From contig NZ_WOTB01000005.1 in NCBI RefSeq assembly GCF_011516835.1, positions 124,001 through 188,000 of the forward strand: DNA of 64,000 bases, read 5' to 3'. The position numbers were made by a program, and so were the translations under genes. Positions 17,048-25,395 of this stretch are shown in pieces (the first letter of the stretch is position 1; every line of letters starts with the position of its first letter). The notes under the pieces were generated by a model. The model searched no databases and had not been told where the DNA came from. It was given only the letters and a program-made list of their open reading frames with translations. Origin of the DNA: Acetobacter musti. Lineage in GTDB: Bacteria > Pseudomonadota > Alphaproteobacteria > Acetobacterales > Acetobacteraceae.

Positions 17048-18186
17048 GACGTGGCGCCTTTGCGCAGGAGTTCGCGCGCGATGATCATGCGCTGGATCTG
17101 GTTCGTGCCTTCGTAGATCTGGGTGATTTTTGCGTCACGGTAGAGGCGCTCGACCTCGAAGCCCCGGATGTAGCCGGAGCCGCCGAACACCTGCACCGCA
17201 TCCGCCGTGCGGGCCACGGCCATGTCGCCGGCGAAGCATTTCGCCATCGAGCAGGAGCGTGTGGCGTCGAGCCCCCGGTCGATCTTCATGGCGGCGGAGT
17301 AAACGAGGAGGCGGGCGGCCTCGATATCCTTCGCCATATCGGCCAGCAGCCACTGGACGCCCTGGAATTCGGAAATCTGCTTGCCGAACTGTTTGCGGGT
17401 GCCGGCGTAGTCGACCGCCGCTTCCAGCCCGGCCTGGCCGATGCCGACGGCCAGCGCCGCGATGCCGACGCGGCCTTTGTCGAGCACGCTCATCATCATG
17501 TGGAAGCCCCGGTTCATTTCGCCGAGCAGGGCGTTCGGCCCGAGGCGGACTTCCGAGAAACCCAGTGCGCCGACCTGGCTGGCGCGCTGACCCATCTTGT
17601 GTTCCTTCGGGCCACGTTCGACGCCTTTCGCATGCAGGTCCACGATGAAGATGGACATGCCGCGATTGCCGGCTTCCTTGTCCGTGCGGGCGAGGACGAA
17701 GCCGGTATCGGCGACGGGGGCATTGTGAATCCAGATCTTGCCGCCGTTCAGTACCCAGCCGTCACCATCTTTTACGGCGGTGGTGCGGATGCCGGAGACA
17801 TCCGTGCCGGCTTCCGGCTCGGTGATGCAGTAAGCCACCTTGCGCTTCATGGACATCACGTCCGGCAGCATTTTCTGCTGTTCGGGTGTGCCGTGGCGGA
17901 CGAGCAGGGTGGAGATCAGTTCCACGAGGCCGCACTGATCGGCGATGCTGGCGTAACCGCGTGACAGCTCTTCCATGACGACGGCATAGGTCAGCGTGTC
18001 GAACCCCGGTCCGCCGAGGTCTTCCGGCACGGCGATGCCGAACAGGCCGAGTTTGCCCATTTCTTCATAGATTTCGGAGGGAAAACGCTCTTCACGATCC
18101 AGCGCCTCGGCAGCGGGACGAATGACGGCGTTTACGAAATTCCGTGTCGTGTTGCGGACTTCTTCCTGCGTTTCGTTGAGAAACAT
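17044..18186 (-). CDS. Acyl-CoA dehydrogenase
   Basis: A 380-residue FAD enzyme with the full acyl-CoA dehydrogenase layout. It has an N-terminal helical domain, CITEPEAGTDVSGIRTTAV and WVLNGGKIWIHNAP in the middle domain, and a C-terminal helical bundle ending in the IYEGTNQIQRMIIARELL motif. The Glu in YEGT is the catalytic base in short- and medium-chain enzymes, so the active site is intact. Electrons go to EtfAB encoded at the end of the same operon. It follows the CoA-transferase gene by 52 bases, which fits activation of an acid followed by alpha,beta-dehydrogenation. Confidence 0.92.
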   Translation of the reverse strand: MFLNETQEEVRNTTRNFVNAVIRPAAEALDREERFPSEIYEEMGKLGLFGIAVPEDLGGPGFDTLTYAVVMEELSRGYASIADQCGLVELISTLLVRHGTPEQQKMLPDVMSMKRKVAYCITEPEAGTDVSGIRTTAVKDGDGWVLNGGKIWIHNAPVADTGFVLARTDKEAGNRGMSIFIVDLHAKGVERGPKEHKMGQRASQVGALGFSEVRLGPNALLGEMNRGFHMMMSVLDKGRVGIAALAVGIGQAGLEAAVDYAGTRKQFGKQISEFQGVQWLLADMAKDIEAARLLVYSAAMKIDRGLDATRSCSMAKCFAGDMAVARTADAVQVFGGSGYIRGFEVERLYRDAKITQIYEGTNQIQRMIIARELLRKGATS

Positions 18187-18238
18187 GATCGGCTCCGGAT
18201 TTGTATCTGAATAAGGCTGTTATGAAGACGGGAAGGTT

Positions 18239-19810
18239 TCAGAGTTCGAGGCCCATGGGCGCATCGCGGAACAGGGCGGCGTCCATCTCCTTCAGATCGG
18301 GGGCGACGTGCAGCTGGCCGGTAGCCTGATCGATGACATCACGCTGCAGGTCTATGCCGGGTGCGATTTCGGTTACGGTCAGTCTGCCGTCGAGAAGTCT
18401 GATGACGCAGCGCTCCGTGACGTAGCTGATCTCCTGGCCGGTTTCCGTCGCCCTGCGGCCGGAGAAGCTGACCTGGGAGACTTCCGGCACGATCTTTGCG
18501 ATCTTACCTTCGCGGTCGATGACCAGTCTGCCGTCCTCGATGTGCATTTTCGCGCCGGCGTTGAAATTTCCTGAGAAAATAATGCGTTTTGCGCGACTGG
18601 TGATATCGACGAATCCGCCGGCGCCTGCGGTGCGATGTGGTGTGGCGGCGAGACGGCTGACATTGACGGAGCCGTCCTGGCCGATTTCGAGGAAGGAAAG
18701 CAGCGAGCAGTCGAAGCCGCCGGCCTGGAAATAGGAGAACTGGTGCGGCGAGGCGACGAAGGCTTCGGCGTTGGCCGCGCAGCCGAATTTGAAGTCCAGC
18801 AGAGGGACACCGCCGACGGCGCCCTGTTCGATGACCCAGGTGACGGCGCCGTGCTGACCTTCCTCCAGGAGAATACGCGGCACGTTCGCGGAGATTCCGA
18901 AACCGATATTGACGGCCCAGCCATTTTTCATCTCCCGGGCGACACGGCGGGCCATGGCCTTGTTCGGGCCGAAAGCGGGGATGTCGAAAGTGGAGAGCGG
19001 GCGGAAGATTTCGCCGGAGATGCCGGGATCGTACAGCGTGGCGGTGGTCTGGAGCTGATCGGGGGCTTCCACGACGAAGTCCACGAGGATGCCGGGCACG
19101 CGGACATCGTGCGGTTTGAGCGTGCCCTGGGCGGCGACGCGGCGCACCTGGGCGATGACGATCCCGCCGTTGTTGTGGGCGGCGAGCGCCATCTCCATGG
19201 CGCCGAGCGTGGCTCCTTCCTGCTCGAAGGTCAGGTTGCCTTTTTCATCGGCGGTGCTGGCGCGGATGATCGCGACATCCGGTTGCAGGGCCGGGAAATA
19301 GAGCCATTCCTCGCCTTCGAATTCCATGGTTCGGACGATGGGACGTTCGCGGGCGGTGGCGTTCATCGCGCAGCCGTCGCGGCGCGGATCGGCGAAGGTG
19401 TCGAGCCCGACTTTCGTCAGCACGCCGGGGCGTCTGGCCGCGCCCTCCCGCAGCATGTCGAACACGATGCCGGAGGGAACATTATAGGCTGTGAGGTTTT
19501 CTTCCAGGATGCGCTGCCAGATGAGAGGCGGTTCGGCATTACTCGGGCCTGAGGGATAGGAGCCGCCGATGATGCGCGAGATCATGCCTGGTCTGGCCAG
19601 ATGGTCGACGCCCTTTGTGCCGAACATGTCACCCGCGCAGATCGGGTGAATGGTGGTCAGATTTTTCGGCACCCCTTCCGCCGCGAAACGCTGTCCGAGC
19701 GCTTCCAGGACGGCATCGGGGCACAGAAGCCCGGAAGAGGAATTGACGGCGACCATTGCGCCGTTCTGAACGTGGCTGACAGCTTCAGCGGCTGTTCTGA
19801 CTTTTGTCAT
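18239..19810 (-). CDS. Acyl-CoA:acetate / 3-oxoacid CoA-transferase, fused alpha-beta type
   Basis: A class I CoA-transferase of 523 residues in which both halves are fused, as in propionate CoA-transferase and YdiF. The catalytic glutamate is E328 in WVIEQGAVGGVP, which forms the enzyme-CoA thioester. The start at 19810 (MTKVRTAAEA) is chosen because CGGAG precedes it and homology begins there. A longer frame to 19888 would run through the operator at 19840. It moves CoA from acetyl-CoA or similar to a free acid without ATP. As first gene of a seven-gene run it would activate the acid made by the aldehyde dehydrogenase encoded at 21528. Confidence 0.9.
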   Translation of the reverse strand: MTKVRTAAEAVSHVQNGAMVAVNSSSGLLCPDAVLEALGQRFAAEGVPKNLTTIHPICAGDMFGTKGVDHLARPGMISRIIGGSYPSGPSNAEPPLIWQRILEENLTAYNVPSGIVFDMLREGAARRPGVLTKVGLDTFADPRRDGCAMNATARERPIVRTMEFEGEEWLYFPALQPDVAIIRASTADEKGNLTFEQEGATLGAMEMALAAHNNGGIVIAQVRRVAAQGTLKPHDVRVPGILVDFVVEAPDQLQTTATLYDPGISGEIFRPLSTFDIPAFGPNKAMARRVAREMKNGWAVNIGFGISANVPRILLEEGQHGAVTWVIEQGAVGGVPLLDFKFGCAANAEAFVASPHQFSYFQAGGFDCSLLSFLEIGQDGSVNVSRLAATPHRTAGAGGFVDITSRAKRIIFSGNFNAGAKMHIEDGRLVIDREGKIAKIVPEVSQVSFSGRRATETGQEISYVTERCVIRLLDGRLTVTEIAPGIDLQRDVIDQATGQLHVAPDLKEMDAALFRDAPMGLEL

Positions 19811-19839
19811 GGCTCCGGTCCGTTTTCTTATTATGTATC

Positions 19840-19857
19840 TAACCAGATGGTTACTTA
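19840..19857 (+). promoter_or_regulatory. Putative TetR operator, palindrome TAACCA-GA-TGGTTA
   Basis: A perfect 6+6 palindrome (19840-19853) followed by CTTA lies 30 bases upstream of the CoA-transferase start, where a repressor would block transcription. The layout resembles the RutR operator (TTGACCA-N2-TGGTCAA), another TetR-family site. The same TGGTTACTTA 10-mer recurs at 23186 and, inverted, at 12431. Assignment to the regulator at 23346 is inference. Confidence 0.65.
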
Positions 19858-19932
19858 TAACATGCACTGAAAAACCGTGCTCTGGCAAGACGCAGTTTCG
19901 TGAACTGCCGGAGCACGGAAGCAGCGTCCTTC

Positions 19933-21528
19933 TCAGGCGTTGCCCTGGATGAAATCGGCCGCCCGCTCCCCGATCATGATGGTGGCGGCATTGGTGTTGG
20001 ACCCGAGCAGAGAGGGCATGACGGAGCTGTCGCAGATCCGGATGCCGTCAAGGCCGTGAACCCGCAGACGCGGATCGACCACGGTGTTTTCGTCCCGGCC
20101 CATCCGGCAGGTGCAGGTCGGGTGGTAGGAGGTCCGGCCATGCGCGCGCGCATAGGCGCGAAATGACTCCGTGGTGGGTGTTTTATCCCCGAAGAAGCAG
20201 ATCTGCCGGATGTATTTCCGGAGCGAGGGCTGGGAGAACATCTCGTAGCTCAGCCGCACGCCCTCCGCCGCGACCCGCAGATCGTCCGGGTCGGCGAGGA
20301 AGTTGGGGTCCACCAGCGGGTTTTCGCGTGCGTCGGCGGATTTCAGTCTGACCGTGCCGTGTGATTTCGGGCGCAGCACGTAACTGTTCAGCGTGATTCC
20401 CGAACGTCCGTCCGGGACCGACATCACGCCGGCTTCCGCGCCGGCTCCGGCGAGGAAATGAAACTGCACGTCGGGGACATCGGATGACGGGTCGGCGTAC
20501 CAGAAGGCTCCTGCCTCGACGACGTTGGAGGTGGCGGGGCCGGTGCCGAACAGGGTGTACTGCAGGCCCACCCACATCATCTTATGCAGTTTGTTATACT
20601 TATCGAGGCTTTCACTGCCTTTCAGTTCCGCGACGATATCGACACCGAAATGGTCCTGAAGGTTTTCGCCGACGCCGGGCAGGTCCTGCACGACCGGGAT
20701 GCCGTGCTCGCGCAGATGCTTCGCCGGTCCGACGCCGGAGAGCATCATCAGCTTCGGCGTGCCGATGGCGCCCGAGGTGACGAGCACTTCCTGGGCAGCG
20801 GTAACGGTGGTCAGCGCGCCGTTGGCGATATACTGCACGCCGGTCGCGCGCGTGCCGCTGAAGGTGACTTTCAGGACGAGCGCCCGCGTTACGACCGTCA
20901 GGTTCTTGCGGTTCATCACCGGACGCAGATAACCCACCGCCGTCGAGCAGCGCCGTTTATCGCGGATAGTCATCTGATAGATCCCGGCGCCTTCCTGTGA
21001 AGGGCCATTGAAATCCGGGTTATAGGGCAGGCCCATTTCCTGGCAGCTCCGCACGAAGGCGAGGCTGGTCGGGTTGGGATCGCCGAGGCATGAGACGCCC
21101 TGCGGTCCGTCGGTGCCGTGCCACCTGCCGGCCAGGACGCTGTTCCCTTCCGAGCGGATGAAATATTTCTGCACATCGCTGAACGCCCACCCGTCGGCGC
21201 CTTCCCTTGCCCACCGGTCGAAGTCGGAAGGGTGGCCGCGTGTGAACACTTCGGCGTTGATCGAGGAGCCGCCGCCCAGGACGCGGCCCTGCACGTAGGG
21301 TATGCGCCGGTTATCGGCGTGCTTCTGTGGCTCGGAGACGAGCCCCCAGGTCAGCGGGCCGCTGGTCATTTTGGCGAACCCGACCGGCATGTGGATCAGC
21401 GGGTTTGTGTCCCGCTTCCCGGCCTCGATAAGGCACACACTCACCGATGGGTTTTCGGACAGGCGGGCGGCCAGCACGCATCCTGCGGAGCCTCCGCCAA
21501 CGACGATATAGTCAAATCCCTTTGTCAT
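19933..21528 (-). CDS. GMC-family FAD oxidoreductase (choline dehydrogenase-like alcohol dehydrogenase)
   Basis: A 531-residue flavoprotein of the glucose-methanol-choline family. The N-terminal FAD motif is VVGGGSAGCVLAARLSENP, and GRVLGGGSSINAEVFTRGHP is the first GMC signature. TSGAIGTPKLMMLSGVGP is the second signature. The catalytic His lies in YHPTCTCRMG and the C-terminal partner region is SLLGSNTNAATIMIGERAA. The TAATG overlap couples it to the aldehyde dehydrogenase gene upstream. It would oxidise a primary alcohol to an aldehyde, passing electrons to the respiratory chain. The true alcohol is unknown; choline is possible but no betaine-specific gene is near. Confidence 0.9.
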   Translation of the reverse strand: MTKGFDYIVVGGGSAGCVLAARLSENPSVSVCLIEAGKRDTNPLIHMPVGFAKMTSGPLTWGLVSEPQKHADNRRIPYVQGRVLGGGSSINAEVFTRGHPSDFDRWAREGADGWAFSDVQKYFIRSEGNSVLAGRWHGTDGPQGVSCLGDPNPTSLAFVRSCQEMGLPYNPDFNGPSQEGAGIYQMTIRDKRRCSTAVGYLRPVMNRKNLTVVTRALVLKVTFSGTRATGVQYIANGALTTVTAAQEVLVTSGAIGTPKLMMLSGVGPAKHLREHGIPVVQDLPGVGENLQDHFGVDIVAELKGSESLDKYNKLHKMMWVGLQYTLFGTGPATSNVVEAGAFWYADPSSDVPDVQFHFLAGAGAEAGVMSVPDGRSGITLNSYVLRPKSHGTVRLKSADARENPLVDPNFLADPDDLRVAAEGVRLSYEMFSQPSLRKYIRQICFFGDKTPTTESFRAYARAHGRTSYHPTCTCRMGRDENTVVDPRLRVHGLDGIRICDSSVMPSLLGSNTNAATIMIGERAADFIQGNA

Positions 21529-23024
21529 TACGAAATCCAGTGCGTACGCTTGTTGGTTTCGATGTGGACCGTCTTGATCTGGGTATATTCCTCGACGCCG
21601 TAAATTCCGGACTCCCGCCCCCAGCCGGACTGCGCGAAGCCGCCGATCGGTGTTTCCGGGCCGCCGCTCATGATGGTGTTGACCCAGAACCGGCCCGCGC
21701 GGACGCCGCGTGTCACTGTCAGCGCCTTGCTGAGATCTTTCGTCCAGACCGATGCGGAGAGCCCGTATACCGTGTCGTTGGCCAGCGAGATCGCTTCAGC
21801 GACGCTGTCGAAACGGAAGGATGAGAGGACCGGGCCGAAGATTTCCTCGCTTGCGATGGCCATTGAGGGGCTGACATTTGTGAACAGGGTTGGCGCGATA
21901 TACTGGCCTTTTCCGAAATTCAGGGCCTTGCCACCACAGAGGAGTGTGGCGCCTTCCTCTCTTCCTTTGTCAATGAATTTCAGGATGGTTCTGTTCTGCG
22001 CGTCCGTGGTGATGGCGCCGATCTGGGTTTCCGGATCGAACGGGTCTCCGACGCGGATTTTCTCCATCTTCTTTGCCACGAGGCGTTCGAATTCGTCGGC
22101 GACGGAGCGCTCGACGATCAGGCGGCTGGTGGAGACGCAGCACTGTCCGGTGTTGAAGCTGACACCGAACGCCACGGCGTCGGCGGCGTCCTCCAGATCG
22201 CTGTCGGCGAAGACGATGATCGGGTTCTTACCGCCCAGTTCGAGACCGAGTTTCTTGAGGTTGCTGTCGGCCGCCGCATGGACGCAGGAGCGTCCGACGC
22301 CGGTTGAACCGGTGAAAGAGAGCATGTCGATGCCCGGATGTTCCGCCATGGCCTGCCCGATCAGGCTGCCGGCGCCGGTGACGACGTTGTAAACGCCCTT
22401 TGGCAGGCCGGCTTCCGTCAGGATGTCCGCCAGGATCAGGGTTGTTGCGCTGGTGACTTCGGCCGGTTTGACGACGAGCGTGCAGCCTGAGGCCAGGATA
22501 AATGGCGCGCGCTCGCAGAGGATCATGAACGGGAAATTCCAGGGCGTGATCAGTCCCACCACGCCGACAGGCTCCCGCAGGACCATGCCGAACAGATCTT
22601 TTCCCAGATTGTTGAAGGTATCGCCATGCAGCAGCCGCGCGGCGCCGGCGGCCATTTCGAAACAGGCGATACAGTGCCCGATCTCGCCTTTCGCCTGAGC
22701 GATCGGCTTGCCGTTTTCGAGGACTTCCCAGTAAGCGATCTCATCGACGCGGCCGCGCAGGAGGTCCGCGACACGGAGCAGAACGGCGGCGCGGCCGGCG
22801 GCCGGGATGGTGGCCCAGCTGTCATTTTCAAAGGCGTGGCGGGCCGCAGCCACTGCTTCGTCGAGGTCTTCTTTCGTGCAGCGCGGCGTGCGGGTGACGA
22901 CGGTATCATGGGCGGGCGAGGCCCGGTCGTACAGTTCGCGCCCTTGACGCCATGTGCCGTCGATGAAGAAGCCGAATTCACGCGGCTTTGCCGGCACAGA
23001 AAGTTTACGCTCAGTCGTAGCCAT
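21528..23024 (-). CDS. Aldehyde dehydrogenase family protein
   Basis: A 498-residue NAD(P)-dependent aldehyde dehydrogenase. The nucleophile Cys is in FNTGQCCVSTSRL, the general base Glu in LELGGKNPI and the cofactor motif is SFTGSTGVGR. ITPWNFPFMI is the substrate-tunnel signature. GGAAGG lies upstream of the ATG at 23024. It is first in a two-gene leftward unit with the GMC oxidoreductase and is divergent from the TetR-type regulator. Together they would turn an alcohol into an acid, which the CoA-transferase can activate. It is not obviously the missing succinate-semialdehyde dehydrogenase of the lactone module at 31287, though that cannot be excluded. Confidence 0.92.
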   Translation of the reverse strand: MATTERKLSVPAKPREFGFFIDGTWRQGRELYDRASPAHDTVVTRTPRCTKEDLDEAVAAARHAFENDSWATIPAAGRAAVLLRVADLLRGRVDEIAYWEVLENGKPIAQAKGEIGHCIACFEMAAGAARLLHGDTFNNLGKDLFGMVLREPVGVVGLITPWNFPFMILCERAPFILASGCTLVVKPAEVTSATTLILADILTEAGLPKGVYNVVTGAGSLIGQAMAEHPGIDMLSFTGSTGVGRSCVHAAADSNLKKLGLELGGKNPIIVFADSDLEDAADAVAFGVSFNTGQCCVSTSRLIVERSVADEFERLVAKKMEKIRVGDPFDPETQIGAITTDAQNRTILKFIDKGREEGATLLCGGKALNFGKGQYIAPTLFTNVSPSMAIASEEIFGPVLSSFRFDSVAEAISLANDTVYGLSASVWTKDLSKALTVTRGVRAGRFWVNTIMSGGPETPIGGFAQSGWGRESGIYGVEEYTQIKTVHIETNKRTHWIS

Positions 23025-23177
23025 TTATCATAACCTTCCCGCATTTTTACGCCGGAACACCGGTAAAATTCTCTGGTTTTCACCCGGTTTTCTGCGTTTA
23101 TCCGGCGTCTGTTTTATTTTTCTTCGCTTTGCACCGCCTTTGAGCTGTGGACGGTCTTCCGTCTCCTAACGCCGTTC

Positions 23178-23196
23178 GCACCAATTGGTTACTTAA
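23178..23196 (+). promoter_or_regulatory. Putative TetR operator between aldehyde dehydrogenase and tetR
   Basis: ACCAATTGGT (23180-23189) is a perfect palindrome that extends on the right into TGGTTACTTAA. It sits in the divergent region between the aldehyde dehydrogenase start (23024) and the regulator start (23346), where it could control both. The region 23025-23345 otherwise holds no gene that I can support. Confidence 0.6.
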
Positions 23197-23345
23197 AGCT
23201 GAGTCATTTTCTGTGGGGGAACGTTCACGTCCGGTTGATGGCTTAACGCGCCGCCGAAAGCTGATTATGAATGTTTTTTTATGCTTCTTTTTTCTGTCCC
23301 GCGCGCTCAATACGCAGCATCAGCAAAATCCGCAGGATCACCGAC

Positions 23346-24005
23346 TTGACGCCACCCGAGAAAAATCAGCCTTCAGATCTGCCGAAACATCGTGTTCGGG
23401 ATGCTGAGGCGACGAAGCTGCGTATTCTTGAGGCGGCGAAAAAGGAGTTCTCACAGAACGGACTGGAAGGCGCGAGAGTGGACAGTATTGCGCTGGAGGC
23501 CCGGGCCAACAAGCGGATGATTTACCATTATTTTGAGAGCAAGGAGAATCTCTTCAAAGTCGTTCTTGAAATAGCCTATCTCGATATCAGAACGCAGGAA
23601 GCAAATTTAAATCTCGAAAAACTGCCTCCCAAAGAAGCGATGATAACGTTTGTTCGCTTTACATGGGATTACTATATCAAAAACCCGGAATTCATCACGC
23701 TCGTCAACAGTGAGAACCTGTGTCAGGCGCGTCACCTCAGAGATTCTCCGTTGCTGCAGGAAGTCAGCCAGAAATTCGTCAGCCGCATTCAGGCTATTCT
23801 CGATCAGGGTGCCCGGGAAGGCGTTTTTCGTCCGGATCTTGATGCCGTTCAGGTCAACATCACCATCGCTTCAATCGGGTACTATTACTTTACAAACCGA
23901 TATACCGGATCGGTTATTTTCAACCGTGATTTTCTTTCACCGGCCGCGCTGAAAGAACGTCTTGCTTTCAATACCGATACGATCCTTCGTCTTCTGTGCC
24001 TGTAG
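23346..24005 (+). CDS. TetR-family transcriptional regulator
   Basis: A 219-residue regulator. The N-terminal helix-turn-helix spans about residues 23-70 (ILEAAKKEFSQNGLEGARVD, then ANKRMIYHYFESKENLF). The C-terminal domain contains the ITFVRFTWDYYIKNPEF region seen in RutR-like members. The start is uncertain. I choose the TTG at 23346 because AGGA lies 8 bases upstream and the preceding in-frame stretch from the ATG at 23271 (MFFYASFFC) looks non-coding. It is divergent from the aldehyde dehydrogenase operon, with a palindrome between them. The palindrome resembles RutR-type sites, so it is the best candidate to control the three operons carrying TGGTTACTTA. The ligand is unknown, probably a pathway intermediate. 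Confidence 0.87.
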   Translation: MTPPEKNQPSDLPKHRVRDAEATKLRILEAAKKEFSQNGLEGARVDSIALEARANKRMIYHYFESKENLFKVVLEIAYLDIRTQEANLNLEKLPPKEAMITFVRFTWDYYIKNPEFITLVNSENLCQARHLRDSPLLQEVSQKFVSRIQAILDQGAREGVFRPDLDAVQVNITIASIGYYYFTNRYTGSVIFNRDFLSPAALKERLAFNTDTILRLLCL

Positions 24006-24091
24006 GTCTGTCGTTATCAGGTGTTTCGTGGCGGCAGGTCGTTGCATTTACAGAATATTGTCTGGTCCGGCACCGGCTTCCGGGGTAACCC

Positions 24092-25201
24092 TCAGATTTT
24101 CTGCCGGCCGCCGACCCAGACTTCCGTGACCTCAAAATCCTCGTTCATCACCACGAAATCCGCCCGCAGGCCGGGTTCGATCCGGCCACGGTCATGGAGA
24201 CCGAGGAAGCGGGCAGCATTGCCGGACACGAGAGCGGAAGCGGCGGCCACGGACATTCCGCCTTCTCTCATGGCGTTGCGGAATGCCGTGTCGAGCGTCA
24301 GCACGCTTCCTGCCAGGGAACCATCCGGAAGACGAACGGCACCGTCACGGATTTCCACAGCCTGTCCTCCGAGCTGACTGGGTCCTTCGGACATGCCGGC
24401 GCCGCGCATGGCGTCGGTCACGAACAGCAGACGGTTTCCCATCAGACGTCTGGCGAGCCGGAAGTTTGCCGGGTGAACATGGTGAAGATCGAAAATCATT
24501 TCCGCATATGTCACATCGCTGCACATCAGCGCAGCCACCGGGCCAGGATTGCGGCCGGCGACGGGTGACATCGCGTTGAACAGGTGGGTGGCACCCGGCA
24601 CGCCGCCTGCGGCGCAGATGCGGCAGATGGCCTGCTCCGTCTGCTCGTAGCCTGCTGTTGTGTGTCCGATGCTGACCCTTACGCCGGCTTTCGCGAATGC
24701 GGCGACAGCGCTGTCCGCGTGTTCCAGTTCCGGCGCCAGCGTGACGACGCGGACGATTCCGGTGCCGATGACTTCCGCGACCTTATCGGGACCGGGAGAC
24801 ACACTGAACGGTGGCTGGGCGCCCAGTTTATGCGGACTGACGAAGGGACCTTCCAGATGGGCGCCATAAATTTCCGGTCCGTCCGGTTGCGGTGCCGAGA
24901 CGACTTCGGCGACGGCCCGTAATGCGTCCATCACCTCGTTCCAGGGACGGGTGATGGTTGTCGGCAGAATGGTGGTCGTGCCGCATCGGAGATGAAATGC
25001 GGAAAGGCGGCGGATGGCTGCGACGCCATCCATTGTGTCGGCGCCGTCGCCGCCATGAACGTGGCAGTCTATGAAACCGGGCAGGATGTAACGCCGGCCG
25101 GCGTCATGGGATGGCGTGATGGTCTGGATGCCGCTTTCTTCAAAACGGACTGTTCCGGGCACAACGCGATCCGGCAGAACGATCTGGCCACTGAGTAACA
25201 T
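24092..25201 (-). CDS. nagA: N-acetylglucosamine-6-phosphate deacetylase
   Basis: A cytosolic amidohydrolase of 369 residues that removes acetate from GlcNAc-6-phosphate to give glucosamine-6-phosphate. Motifs include PGFIDCHVHGGDGADTMD, the metal-binding Glu in YGAHLEGPFV, SIGHTTAGYEQ, ATHLFNAMSPVAGRNPG and the catalytic Asp in VTDAM. Length is close to other bacterial NagA. It ends a leftward operon with a hexosaminidase gene 194 bases upstream, nagB and a sugar transporter. It converges on the TetR gene, leaving an 86-base gap without a clear terminator. Confidence 0.93.
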   Translation of the reverse strand: MLLSGQIVLPDRVVPGTVRFEESGIQTITPSHDAGRRYILPGFIDCHVHGGDGADTMDGVAAIRRLSAFHLRCGTTTILPTTITRPWNEVMDALRAVAEVVSAPQPDGPEIYGAHLEGPFVSPHKLGAQPPFSVSPGPDKVAEVIGTGIVRVVTLAPELEHADSAVAAFAKAGVRVSIGHTTAGYEQTEQAICRICAAGGVPGATHLFNAMSPVAGRNPGPVAALMCSDVTYAEMIFDLHHVHPANFRLARRLMGNRLLFVTDAMRGAGMSEGPSQLGGQAVEIRDGAVRLPDGSLAGSVLTLDTAFRNAMREGGMSVAAASALVSGNAARFLGLHDRGRIEPGLRADFVVMNEDFEVTEVWVGGRQKI

Positions 25202-25395
25202 GATTCAGAATTCCTGCTTTCGGGATAACGATACAATGATGGAGAGCGGATGCACACGGACACGGACGACTGCCGGGCCGGCAGATCGTTGCTATTGTAG
25301 CGTATCGTGACGGACGACAAAACCATGCGCCCGGATGGCTGAAACGGGACAAACCGGCGAGCCGGTCATCGATTTGTCCGTTTATATGCCTGTAT

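Noticed and set aside
12560-23024. Choline-to-betaine pathway as the role of the GMC and aldehyde dehydrogenase pair
   Set aside because: BetI/BetT-type genes are absent and the shared operator links the pair to CoA, ETF and sugar-type transport genes, so betaine synthesis is not the best explanation.
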